The notes under the pieces: generated by a model | The model's database searches: none | What the model was told of the DNA's origin: nothing | Seen by the model: the letters and a program-made list of their open reading frames with translations, nothing else | Position numbers and translations under genes: made by a program | Assembly: GCA_946414315.1 (NCBI GenBank) | Contig: CAMKNZ010000020.1 | Location: 1-34,404 of the forward strand | Direction: 5' to 3' | Length of the DNA stretch: 34,404 nt | From: an uncultured Clostridia bacterium | GTDB lineage: Bacteria; Bacillota; Clostridia; Christensenellales; Aristaeellaceae | Shown here: in pieces, positions 21,748-28,292 of the stretch | Layout of the letters: every line of letters begins with the position of its first letter | How positions within the stretch are numbered: position 1 is the stretch's first letter

Positions 21748-21777
21748 ATTATACAGGACGTTCGCACTGTCCAGCAA
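21748..21777 (-). promoter_or_regulatory. promoter of the SIMPL gene
   Basis: On the minus strand, TTGCTG (21777-21772), an 18-nt spacer and TATAAT (21753-21748); the ATG is about 29 nt further. Confidence 0.65.
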
Positions 21778-21793
21778 GTTCCATATGATTGAA

Positions 21794-22003
21794 TTATTTC
21801 CACGCCAGTTTTAATTCCCGCCTGTTTTTTGCGCAGTCCCCCAGATACAGGTTGATCAGCGTCTGATAGGGAATGCCGCTGCTGGCCGCCTGTTCCTTGA
21901 AATAATTGATCGTCTCCACATCCAGGTTGATTGTGATCTGGCTTTTCAGTTTTTTTGCATACGGGTTTGTCTTTGCGTTGGAGAAATCATATTCTTTTCT
22001 CAT
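21794..22003 (-). CDS. brnA: BrnA-like antitoxin
   Basis: The product has 69 residues. It matches the BrnA/CopG-type antitoxins: a charged N-terminus (KEYDFSNAKTNPYAKKLKSQ) and a ribbon-helix-helix (QITINLDVETINYFKEQAASSGIPYQTLINLYL). It lies 13 nt after the BrnT-like toxin gene, in the usual toxin-first order, and would neutralise BrnT and repress the operon. The ATG at 22003 follows AGAGGTGA. The pair is more A+T-rich than the surrounding genes. Confidence 0.9.
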   Translation of the reverse strand: MRKEYDFSNAKTNPYAKKLKSQITINLDVETINYFKEQAASSGIPYQTLINLYLGDCAKNRRELKLAWK

Positions 22004-22016
22004 TTTCTTTCACCTC

Positions 22017-22292
22017 TCAGCCATAGTAGGAGGATTCGGTCTTCGTTGCTTTTCGGGCGGAGATGATCCGGATGATGTTTTCCTCTGACCGGCAGCAGTG
22101 GCATACGATCAAAAGATTTGCCCTGATACTCATCCCAAGAATGATGAATCTTTCTTCTTCCAGAGAATGATCAGGATCATTGATCAAAAGAGCACGTTCA
22201 TCGTAAAATACGGTTTCAGCTTCTTCAAAAGAAATCTTATGTTTGGATTGGTTAATCCTGTTCTTATTCTCATCCCACTCAAAAGTCAGCAT
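22017..22292 (-). CDS. brnT: BrnT-like ribonuclease toxin
   Basis: The product has 91 residues. It has the BrnT landmarks FEWDENKNRINQSKHKISFEEAETVFYD at the start, and RFIILGMSI near the middle, ending IIRIISARKATKTE. BrnT is a RelE-like ribonuclease that slows translation under stress, held inactive by BrnA. The ATG at 22292 is preferred; a longer frame would need TTG at 22316. BrnA follows after 13 nt. Strong -35/-10 signals lie upstream in an A+T-rich stretch. Confidence 0.9.
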   Translation of the reverse strand: MLTFEWDENKNRINQSKHKISFEEAETVFYDERALLINDPDHSLEEERFIILGMSIRANLLIVCHCCRSEENIIRIISARKATKTESSYYG

Positions 22293-22320
22293 ACAATTCA
22301 CTTCTCTCGTGCTCAATTAT

Positions 22321-22349
22321 ATTATAATTATATAATAATTATAAGTCAA
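22321..22349 (-). promoter_or_regulatory. promoter and likely operator of brnTA
   Basis: On the minus strand TTGACT (22349-22344), a 17-nt spacer and TATAAT (22326-22321) form a strong promoter. The spacer and flanks are alternating TA-rich inverted repeats (TATAATTATTATATAAT), a plausible BrnA operator. Confidence 0.75.
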
Positions 22350-22371
22350 TCATCATTATGAATTATGAATT

Positions 22372-22400
22372 GGAATTACGATTCCTGTAATCGTAATTCC
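22372..22400 (-). terminator. 12-bp hairpin at the end of the ImmA/IrrE gene
   Basis: A perfect stem GGAATTACGATT (22372-22383)/AATCGTAATTCC (22389-22400) with a 5-nt loop spans the stop codon. The minus-strand downstream run is AATTCATAATTC rather than a strict T-tract, so termination may be weak. Confidence 0.48.
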
Positions 22401-24367
22401 GGATACCCCGCGCTCTTCAGGTATTCCTGCACTTCCGGGATCGTATCCATAAAGCAGCAGTCCAGGATCTCCCCGTAATGCCCCCGGGGCCCGTAGCTCT
22501 TCACCGAGAACCCGGCCTTGTCCAGCATCAGCCGGGACAGCCAGGGCGGCAGGTGCAGCGCGATGCAGATCGCCACCACGACGTCCGGTTCATACCGGGA
22601 GTTTTCGTTGTTCCGGTAGCGCTGGATCGTCCGGGTGGAGACCTGGGCCTGGGCGGCCAGGTCTTCCACCGAGATCCGGCTCTCGTCCCGGTTTTCCATC
22701 AGGTAGACCAGGGCGTCCGGGAAGGCGCAGGGCATGGAGGCCATCAGCCGGTTCCGCCGTGCCAGCCGCTCCCGGGCGGTCAGGCTCAGCCGCCGGTCCA
22801 GGAACCGGTCGTATTCCCGCACATAGTCCTCATTGCTGTTCAGCGTGCCGAACAGCCAGACGGATTCCTCGTTCTCCTTCAGCCAGACCTTTTCAAACCG
22901 CAGGCAGCAGGCGTCCGCGTGGGCGTTGGCCCAGGGGGTCAGCCGGGCCCCTTCCTTCGTACTCTTCAGGAACTGGGGATCCACCAGGCACACATGCCCG
23001 TCCGCGTAGACGAAATCCCCCCGGCTCATCAGCTGGCGGAACTCGCCGCTCCGGTGATAAAGGTCCGCCAGCGCCTTCCGCCCGATGACCAGCGTGGCCT
23101 GCCCTTCAGGGGAGTGCTCTTCCGTAAAGGCGAAGGGGGTGATATACCGCCCGTCGATAAAGTTCACCGCGCCCTTGGCGGCGGGATGCCCCAGCTGCAC
23201 CAGCCGGCGCCGCAGGGTCGTGCGGGGCACGCCGTATTCGTCCGCCAGGCGGCGGATCACCCGGTCCCACCGGAACCCGGGATGGTTCAGGTATCCGTTC
23301 ACGGAGGGGCTGGTGCTGGCCTTCTGGAACAGCCGCCAGGCCTTGGGCCGGATCTGGTTCTGGGGCAGCAGCAGGGCGATGCTCCCGCCCCGGGCCTGGT
23401 GCTCCATAAAGCGGAGGGGATCGGCGTTGGGCCGCCCGATGGTGTTCCGCACCGGGGTATAGCGGACCTCCTGGGCGCTGGTGCTCATCAGCTTCTGCAG
23501 CCGGTAGAACAGCAGGTGCCATTCATAGTGGATGCACTCGTGCAGGATGTCCAGGTCCCGGCATTCCGACCGGGCCGCCTTGTTGATGACGATCGTCTTC
23601 GCCGCCACCGGCCGGGACACCGGCAGGGGAAACTCCGTCTCCCCGGTGATCTTCTCCTCCTGCACAAACACGTTCCCGTCCCGGAAAAAGAGGATGCTCC
23701 GGGTATGGTTCTGGCAGTGCAGGTTCATCTCGCGCACCTCCAGCCCCAGCCGCTCCGCCAAGGCCCGGGCGGTCCGCTCTTTGATCTCCTTCACGTCCGG
23801 CAGCAGGTTCTCCCACATCCGTTCCGCCCCGGCCTCGATCTCGTCGTCCCGCAGGATCGGCACCAGGTGCCGGTCCAGCTTCCAGAAGCTCCGCTCCGGC
23901 CGGTCCTTGAGCAGGTGCAGCTCCTGCACCTCGAACTCAAACCCGTCCTCCGTGCAGAACCACAGCCCCAGGCAGAACCCGAACCGCCCGGAAACGTCCT
24001 TTCCCTTTTCCTCCACCGTCAGGCCCGCGGTCACGTCGATGTCCGCCAGGAAGTCCGTCCGGTTCACCCGCCAGCAGGAGATCCCCCCGATCTCCATCTC
24101 CCGGGCCGTGATCCGCTCCGACACCACGGCTTTGCCCAGCAGCAGGCTCAGTTCGCCCTCCACCAGCTTGTCGTTCATCACCTGCAGGATCCGGGTGTAG
24201 TACCGCTCCCGGATGCACCGGTCGATATCGTCCACCACCGGCATCAGCCAGGTCTGCACCGGGCTCCGGGCCTCGTCCGCCCGGGTCCGCAGCATCTCTT
24301 CCACCGGGTCCTTTCCAGGCTCTTCTTCCTCAATCCAGTCGCTGTATTCCCTTACCGCCTGTTCCAT
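22376..24367 (-). CDS. large ImmA/IrrE-type metallopeptidase with C-terminal HTH
   Basis: The product has 663 residues. The zinc motif HECIH (276-280, in DILHECIHYEWH) and the later EHQARGGSIALLLP (322-335) match the ImmA/IrrE family, whose members cut phage-type repressors. A winged-helix-like VPRTTLRRRLVQL (380-392) lies in the middle. The C-terminal third contains an XRE-like HTH, ISVEDLAAQAQVSTRTIQRYRNNE (565-588). The N-terminal 250 residues are of unknown fold. Peptidase plus HTH suggests a self-contained regulator. The ATG at 24367 follows AAGGAG. The promoter lies within the 3' end of the previous gene, with a perfect dyad over its -10. The region is G+C-rich, unlike brnTA. Confidence 0.82.
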   Translation of the reverse strand: MEQAVREYSDWIEEEEPGKDPVEEMLRTRADEARSPVQTWLMPVVDDIDRCIRERYYTRILQVMNDKLVEGELSLLLGKAVVSERITAREMEIGGISCWRVNRTDFLADIDVTAGLTVEEKGKDVSGRFGFCLGLWFCTEDGFEFEVQELHLLKDRPERSFWKLDRHLVPILRDDEIEAGAERMWENLLPDVKEIKERTARALAERLGLEVREMNLHCQNHTRSILFFRDGNVFVQEEKITGETEFPLPVSRPVAAKTIVINKAARSECRDLDILHECIHYEWHLLFYRLQKLMSTSAQEVRYTPVRNTIGRPNADPLRFMEHQARGGSIALLLPQNQIRPKAWRLFQKASTSPSVNGYLNHPGFRWDRVIRRLADEYGVPRTTLRRRLVQLGHPAAKGAVNFIDGRYITPFAFTEEHSPEGQATLVIGRKALADLYHRSGEFRQLMSRGDFVYADGHVCLVDPQFLKSTKEGARLTPWANAHADACCLRFEKVWLKENEESVWLFGTLNSNEDYVREYDRFLDRRLSLTARERLARRNRLMASMPCAFPDALVYLMENRDESRISVEDLAAQAQVSTRTIQRYRNNENSRYEPDVVVAICIALHLPPWLSRLMLDKAGFSVKSYGPRGHYGEILDCCFMDTIPEVQEYLKSAGYPELRLQES

Positions 24368-24424
24368 GGTTCTGCTCCTTCTTTTTCACTCAAAAACACT
24401 AAACAATTAACCTTTTCATCCTGC

Positions 24425-24463
24425 AAGCACAATTATATTGTGCTTTTATCCAAAAAGCAAGCC
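24425..24463 (-). promoter_or_regulatory. promoter with dyad operator for the ImmA/IrrE-HTH gene
   Basis: On the minus strand: TTGCTT, a 17-nt spacer and TATAAT. A perfect 9-bp inverted repeat AAGCACAAT-3-ATTGTGCTT (24425-24445) covers the -10. It also spans the TAA of the helicase-loader gene. A dimeric regulator bound here would block polymerase; the downstream HTH protein is the obvious candidate. Confidence 0.7.
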
Positions 24464-24975
24464 CCCTTTTCACTCTTTTTTCCTTCCTCCAGCAGCGGCG
24501 CCGCCGCCACGCCCAGGGCCTTCTCCAGCTCTTTCCGGGCCCGCCAGGACCGCCGGAAGGCGCTGGCGATCACCGTGTTCACCTCGCCCGCGTCCAGCAG
24601 GGCCCACTCGTGCAGCTGGGCGGGATGCCCCACGATCCGCTGCACTTCCGCCGGGAGCTTCGCGAATTCCTCCCCGCTGTTGTAGATCCCCCGGCTCACC
24701 GCCCTGAGCACCAGGATCCAGGCGTCGTTCTCCGTGAGCCCGCTCAGCTCCCTGGCCTGCATAATCCTTTCGTTGATCGCCCCCGGCACCGGCGGAAAGC
24801 CCTTCGTGTCCGTGGCGATGTAGGCCATCAGGGCCTGCTCCACCGCCGCGTAGGGCGTATGCTCGAAGATCTTCTGCCATACGGCGCCGGTCGCTTTAAT
24901 ATTCCGGTCCTTCCGGAAGGACGGGTACATCTCTGAAATAACCGACAGGATCTTCGCGGTTTCGTTCTCGTTCAT
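24433..24975 (-). CDS. phage-type helicase loader (G40P loader-like)
   Basis: The product has 180 residues. The N-terminal 100 residues are helical and match loader/inhibitor proteins of the SPP1 G40P helicase type: ILSVISEMYPSFRKD, AVEQALMAYIATDTKGFPPVPGAINERI, then a C-terminal helical region. Such proteins carry the replicative helicase to the origin-bound organiser. Its start overlaps the organiser gene by 4 nt (ATGA), so the two are translated together. Its last codons carry the promoter and dyad of the next gene. Family call from memory is good; no experiment supports this copy. Confidence 0.82.
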   Translation of the reverse strand: MNENETAKILSVISEMYPSFRKDRNIKATGAVWQKIFEHTPYAAVEQALMAYIATDTKGFPPVPGAINERIMQARELSGLTENDAWILVLRAVSRGIYNSGEEFAKLPAEVQRIVGHPAQLHEWALLDAGEVNTVIASAFRRSWRARKELEKALGVAAAPLLEEGKKSEKGACFLDKSTI

Positions 24976-25766
24976 AGCGCCAGATCTCCAAACGTTTTTT
25001 CTCCCCGGGCATAGGCCAGGAACGGGTTCTCCGGAACCTCCTGCCGCAGGGCGGCTTCCTGCTGGCTTTTCTTCAGCCAGCTGTTGATAAACGTCCGGAC
25101 CCCCTTCCTGGTTTTTCGCCGCGTGGGGTTGGCCAGGCACCAGCCCCGCATGTTCCGCAGTTCCTGCTCTACGTTGATGTCCGGGTACAGGGAAACATAC
25201 TCATCGATATCTTTCCGGTAGACCGGGTGTTCCTTGCCGCCCAGCAGCGGGATCCCAATGACAGGCAGTTCCGTGGCCGCCGGCGGCGGCACGGAACTGC
25301 TCCCCCCGTCGTCTCCTTTTCCCTCTGTTTCTTCTTCTTTTTCTGAATATCTGGTTTCTGTATTCTGATATTCTGTATTCTTATATTCTTTATTCTTACC
25401 GAACAGATCCGAACAAACCTGAACATCGCTGAACACTTGTTCAGTGGTGTCCGCGTCGTTGAACACATGCTGAACACTTTCCTTTTTTGTTGAACGCGCG
25501 CGCCTTGTTTCGCCGCTTTTCCTTCCGGCGGCGCTGCGTTTTTCCCGCAGCAGCTCTTTCTTCTCCGCTTTTTGCCTGTACTGGCTCAGATCCTCCCTCA
25601 GCGTCTGCCTGATCATACAAAAGACGAGGTCTCCCCGGTCGCCTGTTTTCTGTTCCTCTTCCGTTCCAATATACGTGAGCACCGCCCTCATCACCCTGCC
25701 GATCTCGTCATCCGAGAGCATCATCAACGGCTCTTCCCAGCTCATCCTGAACTTGAACCATTCCAT
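24972..25766 (-). CDS. phage replisome organiser (DnaD-like)
   Basis: The product has 264 residues. N-terminal residues 1-90 (EWFKFRMSWEEPLMMLSDDEIGRVMRAVLTYI) match the N-terminal domain of phage replisome organiser/DUF6291 proteins. A hydrophilic linker (about 105-160) follows, with repeats EYKNT, EYQNT, ETRYS. The C-terminal part has VEQELRNMRGWCLANPTRRKTRKGVRTFINSWLKK, the conserved phage replication motif. It would bind the origin and recruit the helicase through the loader encoded next. The linker-coding DNA carries iteron-like repeats. AAGGAA lies upstream of the ATG at 25766. The helicase gene itself is absent, so the host's would be used. Confidence 0.85.
   Translation of the reverse strand: MEWFKFRMSWEEPLMMLSDDEIGRVMRAVLTYIGTEEEQKTGDRGDLVFCMIRQTLREDLSQYRQKAEKKELLREKRSAAGRKSGETRRARSTKKESVQHVFNDADTTEQVFSDVQVCSDLFGKNKEYKNTEYQNTETRYSEKEEETEGKGDDGGSSSVPPPAATELPVIGIPLLGGKEHPVYRKDIDEYVSLYPDINVEQELRNMRGWCLANPTRRKTRKGVRTFINSWLKKSQQEAALRQEVPENPFLAYARGEKTFGDLAL
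25341..25498. other. candidate replication origin: GAACA iterons beside a TATTCT-rich tandem repeat
   Basis: GAACA occurs at 25401, 25411, 25421, 25431, 25461 and 25472 (GAACG at 25492), mostly at steps near 10 bp. A perfect inverted pair CTGAACA-CT-TGTTCAG lies at 25429-25444. To the left, TATTCT occurs at 25361, 25369, 25376, 25384 and 25391, a 15-bp tandem unit that is very A+T-rich. The 10-bp step does not follow the codon frame, so the repetition is at DNA level. Iterons beside an A+T-rich unwinding stretch inside a replisome-organiser gene are known from phage origins. Not proven here. Confidence 0.6.
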
Positions 25767-25848
25767 TTCCCATGCTTCCTTTCCGTGCCCCGGGCATCCG
25801 GGATGCTGTTTTCGGAAAGAGCATATCCGAACGGGAACCAAATGACCC

Positions 25849-26040
25849 GGACACGGCGTGTCCGGTTTTGGGGAAAATGCCGGAAACGGAAAAACGGTCC
25901 TGCGCCTTACAGATCAACGCCTGCATGAGTTATCCACAGACAGAAAATAATCCACAGCCGGCCTGTGGAAAACCCGGAAGCCCTTGAAGCAAAAGGGAAG
26001 AAGGACCCGGACACGGCGTGTCCGGGTCAGGGAAAATTTT
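25849..26040. repeat. dispersed repeat, copy B (right bracket)
   Basis: About 190 bp, same orientation as copy A at 20833-21021, opened by CCGGACAC-GGC-GTGTCCGG (25847-25865) and closed by GACCCGGACAC-GGC-GTGTCCGGGTC (26004-26028), then AAAATTTTTTT. Shared blocks include TTTTGGG, CAGATCAACGC and ACCCGG-AG. Copy B holds DnaA-box-like sites that copy A lacks. The 396-bp gap 25767-26162 contains this repeat, those sites and a terminator, with no gene. Confidence 0.65.
25930..25972. other. cluster of DnaA-box-like sites
   Basis: TTATCCACA (25930-25938) is a perfect consensus box. TAATCCACA (25948-25956) has one mismatch, and TGTGGAAAA (25964-25972) is TTTTCCACA on the other strand. Three sites within 43 bp, about 170 bp upstream of the replisome-organiser start. 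CCACAG/CTGTGG (25952-25957/25963-25968) also forms a hairpin. Confidence 0.62.
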
Positions 26041-26128
26041 TTTCCGCCGCTGCCGCATATTGACAGCCGCTCCGCATGGACAAAAAACGCCCTTCCAGCG
26101 AAACAAAAACCCCAAACACAACAAAAGC

Positions 26129-26151
26129 CCCGGCACGCCGTGCCGGGGCAA
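26129..26151 (-). terminator. terminator of the DUF3237-like gene
   Basis: Read on the minus strand, GCCCCGGCAC-GGC-GTGCCGGGGC is a 10-bp hairpin with a 3-nt loop followed by TTTTGTTGT. Its core is the same CACG[G/C]CGTG hairpin as in the dispersed repeats. Confidence 0.78.
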
Positions 26152-26162
26152 TCCGTTCCCGC

Positions 26163-26561
26163 TCAGTCTTTCAGATAAATCCGCACCATGACCCCGCCGG
26201 GGATCCCCTCAATGGTGGAAACCAGTTCCGCCTCCTCCCAGTGTTTCAGCACCGGGCTGTCCGTCACGATCCGGGGCACGAACCCTTCCTGCTCGTTTCC
26301 CTGGTTCTCGATAAAGATCCGGCAGGCGTTCCCTTCGCAGTCCTCGCCTTCCAGCATATACCGGGCGGACAAAAGGAAGCTGCCGTCCTTCCCGATCTTC
26401 TGGGTATCCACCCCGGTGCCCAGGGTCTTCCCGAAGAAGTAAGGCCCTTCGGACACCCCCGTAAAGGGGATCATAACAACGGACATCTGCCGGCCCTTCA
26501 CGGAAAGCGCTTCCCCGCAGGCCACCCGGATCTCAAGGAGGAGGGAAGATTGATCGTCCAT
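26163..26561 (-). CDS. DUF3237-like protein
   Basis: The product has 132 residues. It fits the DUF3237 beta-barrel pattern: start LLLEIRVACGEAL, then GVSEGPYFFGKTLGTGVDTQKIGKDGSFLLSARYMLEGEDCEG, then a C-terminal strand pair GIPGGVMVRIYLKD. Members are small cytosolic proteins of unknown function. No signal peptide or membrane segment is seen. AGAGGT lies before the ATG at 26561. It lies outside the copy B repeat and shares a divergent promoter region with the YkvA-like gene. Family call is moderate. Confidence 0.75.
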   Translation of the reverse strand: MDDQSSLLLEIRVACGEALSVKGRQMSVVMIPFTGVSEGPYFFGKTLGTGVDTQKIGKDGSFLLSARYMLEGEDCEGNACRIFIENQGNEQEGFVPRIVTDSPVLKHWEEAELVSTIEGIPGGVMVRIYLKD

Positions 26562-26593
26562 ATAAAAACCTCTTTCACTTATTCGCTCAGATG

Positions 26594-26612
26594 ATGTATA
26601 ATTCTACCATAC
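26594..26612. promoter_or_regulatory. overlapping divergent promoters
   Basis: Plus strand: TATAAT at 26596-26601 serves the gene at 26666. Minus strand: TGGTAGAAT (26611-26603) is an extended -10 serving the DUF3237-like gene. The two -10 elements are within a few bases, so expression may be mutually exclusive. Confidence 0.55.
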
Positions 26613-26665
26613 AACAGCGTGCAAAGACAAACAAATAAGCACAGACAAACAAAGGAGGCACAATA

Positions 26666-27073
26666 ATGGAAATGAACATGGAACAGGCCCGGGAACTGCT
26701 GGACAAAGGCGTGGAGGAAGCCGAAGAGGTGATCCAGAACCCCTCCAAGGTGGATGAAATCCTCCTCCAGCTGGAAGAGAAACTGAAGGAAGTACCGGCC
26801 ATCGGCAGCACCCTGGCGGACCTGCCCCTGATGATCTCCATGGTCAAGGCATGGATCCAGAAGGAGTATACGGAAGTATCCCCCAAGGTCATCGCCTGCC
26901 TGGTGGGCGCGGTCATCTACCTGCTCAAGAAGAAGGACCTGATCAGCGACTCCATCCCGATCGTCGGCATCGTGGATGACATTGCTGTCCTGGGCCTGGC
27001 CCTGAAACTCTCCGAGCCGGAACTGAAGGCCTATGCGGAATGGCGGGACGGGAAGGATACCGTGCAGGCGTAA
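26666..27073 (+). CDS. YkvA-like DUF1232 membrane-associated protein
   Basis: The product has 135 residues. The N-terminal half is an acidic amphipathic helix region (EQARELLDKGVEEAEEVIQNPSKVDEILLQLEEKLKEV). The second half holds the DUF1232 core SPKVIACLVGAVIYLLKKKDLISDSIPIVGIVDDIAVLGLAL, with the family's aspartates SDSIP and DD. YkvA-like proteins are found in many bacteria and have no settled role. AAGGAGG (about 8 nt) precedes the ATG at 26666. A clean terminator follows, so it is a single-gene unit. It sits just before the BREX locus and is probably a chromosomal gene at its edge. Confidence 0.9.
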   Translation: MEMNMEQARELLDKGVEEAEEVIQNPSKVDEILLQLEEKLKEVPAIGSTLADLPLMISMVKAWIQKEYTEVSPKVIACLVGAVIYLLKKKDLISDSIPIVGIVDDIAVLGLALKLSEPELKAYAEWRDGKDTVQA

Positions 27074-27102
27074 AAGAAAAAAAGGGAAAAGAAAGAGTGA
27101 CA

Positions 27103-27130
27103 GACTGCAGCCCGGAGGCTGCAGTCTTTT
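27103..27130 (+). terminator. terminator after the YkvA-like gene
   Basis: A perfect 10-bp stem GACTGCAGCC (27103-27112)/GGCTGCAGTC (27117-27126) with loop CGGA is followed by TTTT. Confidence 0.88.
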
Positions 27131-27193
27131 CTGTTGGAATTTACCATTTATTGACAGACCGTTACCCCTTCCGTTTTTGGCAGGAGTTTCCAG

Positions 27194-27223
27194 TAGACAG
27201 TTTTCAGGCGGGCATGATATAAT
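27194..27223 (+). promoter_or_regulatory. promoter of the WYL regulator and possibly of the BREX locus
   Basis: TAGACA (27194-27199), an 18-nt spacer and TATAAT (27218-27223) with TGA before it (extended -10). The flanking TGATATAATATATCGG is partly palindromic and could be an autoregulatory site. Confidence 0.65.
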
Positions 27224-27261
27224 ATATCGGTTTTCAGTTCGATGAAAGAGGAATATGCTTT

Positions 27262-28251
27262 ATGCCGATGAAAGACCGGCTCCTGGTGCTGTTAAAGACA
27301 CTGCAGGAGCGTTCAGATGACGAAACCTGGCTGACAACCGGGGATCTTCGCGCTGCGCTGGAGGCAGAGGGGCTGGACTGTTCCATCCGGACCCTGCGCA
27401 GGGATGTCCAGTCCCTGAATAACTGTGGTTATGACATTGCCGTCCAGGAAACGGAAGGCATGTTTACCAAGTATGCCTGGATGGGCCGGAAACTGTCCAT
27501 GCCGGACCTGCAGATCCTGGTGGATGCGGTGAGCGCCGCCCGGTTTATTCCGCAGAAACGGAGCGAGGAACTGGTTGCCGAGCTGTCAGCGATGGCGGGG
27601 CCTTCCCATGTGCAGGAACTGAAGCCCCAGATCCTGGTGTCGGAACATGTCAAGGCGAAAAATAAGAATATGATTTACGCCGTGCAGGAGATCCGCAGGG
27701 CGATAGACCGGAACCGGAAGATCCGGTTCCGGTACCTGGAATACAACACGGAGAAGGAACAGGTCGTGAAGCACAAGGGGACGGAAGAGGAATGGTATGT
27801 GGTCTCCCCCTATGCCACGGTCTGGAATGATGACCGGTATTACCTGGTAGGCTGGTCGGACAAACGTAATAAGATCACGGTCTTCCGGATCGACCGGATG
27901 GAGGTCCCCAGGCAGCTGCCGAACAAGCGGGTGCCGGAACCGGAAGGTTTCGATATCCGGGATTATACGGACAAGGTCTTCCGGATGTACGGCGGACAGG
28001 AAGAAAAGGTGACGCTGCGATGCAGCATGGAGATCCTGGACCAGGTCATCGACCGGTTCGGGGATGGAATCGAGATCAAACCCGGCAGGAAACATTTTAC
28101 CGTGACTGTGCCGGTATCTCTGAGCACGACGTTCTATGCCTGGGTGTTCCAGTATGTGGGGAAGATGAGCATCCTGGCACCGGAGTATGTGAGAGAGGCG
28201 TATGCCGGGTACCTGGAAGAAGCGTTGGATGATGTGCTGGGGGAAGACTGA
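27262..28251 (+). CDS. WYL-domain transcriptional regulator upstream of BREX
   Basis: The product has 329 residues. It has an N-terminal winged helix of the HTH_11 type (MKDRLLVLLKTLQERSDDETWLTTGDLRAAL ... SIRTLRRDVQSLNNCGYDI), a WYL domain (about 140-225: IRFRYLEYNTEKEQVVKHKG and VVSPYATVWNDDRYYLVGW), and a C-terminal WCX-like dimerisation part. BrxR-type WYL proteins repress BREX loci from this position; binding of a nucleic-acid ligand is thought to relieve repression. It is about 40 nt upstream of the BREX genes and same-strand. The start at 27262 or the next ATG (27268) cannot be separated; AGAGGA lies upstream. A new BREX-specific repressor is my inference. Confidence 0.85.
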   Translation: MPMKDRLLVLLKTLQERSDDETWLTTGDLRAALEAEGLDCSIRTLRRDVQSLNNCGYDIAVQETEGMFTKYAWMGRKLSMPDLQILVDAVSAARFIPQKRSEELVAELSAMAGPSHVQELKPQILVSEHVKAKNKNMIYAVQEIRRAIDRNRKIRFRYLEYNTEKEQVVKHKGTEEEWYVVSPYATVWNDDRYYLVGWSDKRNKITVFRIDRMEVPRQLPNKRVPEPEGFDIRDYTDKVFRMYGGQEEKVTLRCSMEILDQVIDRFGDGIEIKPGRKHFTVTVPVSLSTTFYAWVFQYVGKMSILAPEYVREAYAGYLEEALDDVLGED

Positions 28252-28292
28252 ATCAAGGCAGATTCTATGTTAAAAATGTAGGGGTGCTGTTA

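Noticed and set aside
22478-24685. A 735-codon plus-strand open frame opposite the ImmA/IrrE gene.
   Set aside because: Shadow of a G+C-rich gene; the minus-strand frame has HExxH and HTH motifs and a proper start.
25431-25442. GAACACTTGTTC as a simple SOS box controlling the organiser.
   Set aside because: It lies well inside the coding region and is one of a phased array of GAACA copies, so the iteron reading fits more of the data. SOS control is kept only as an alternative.
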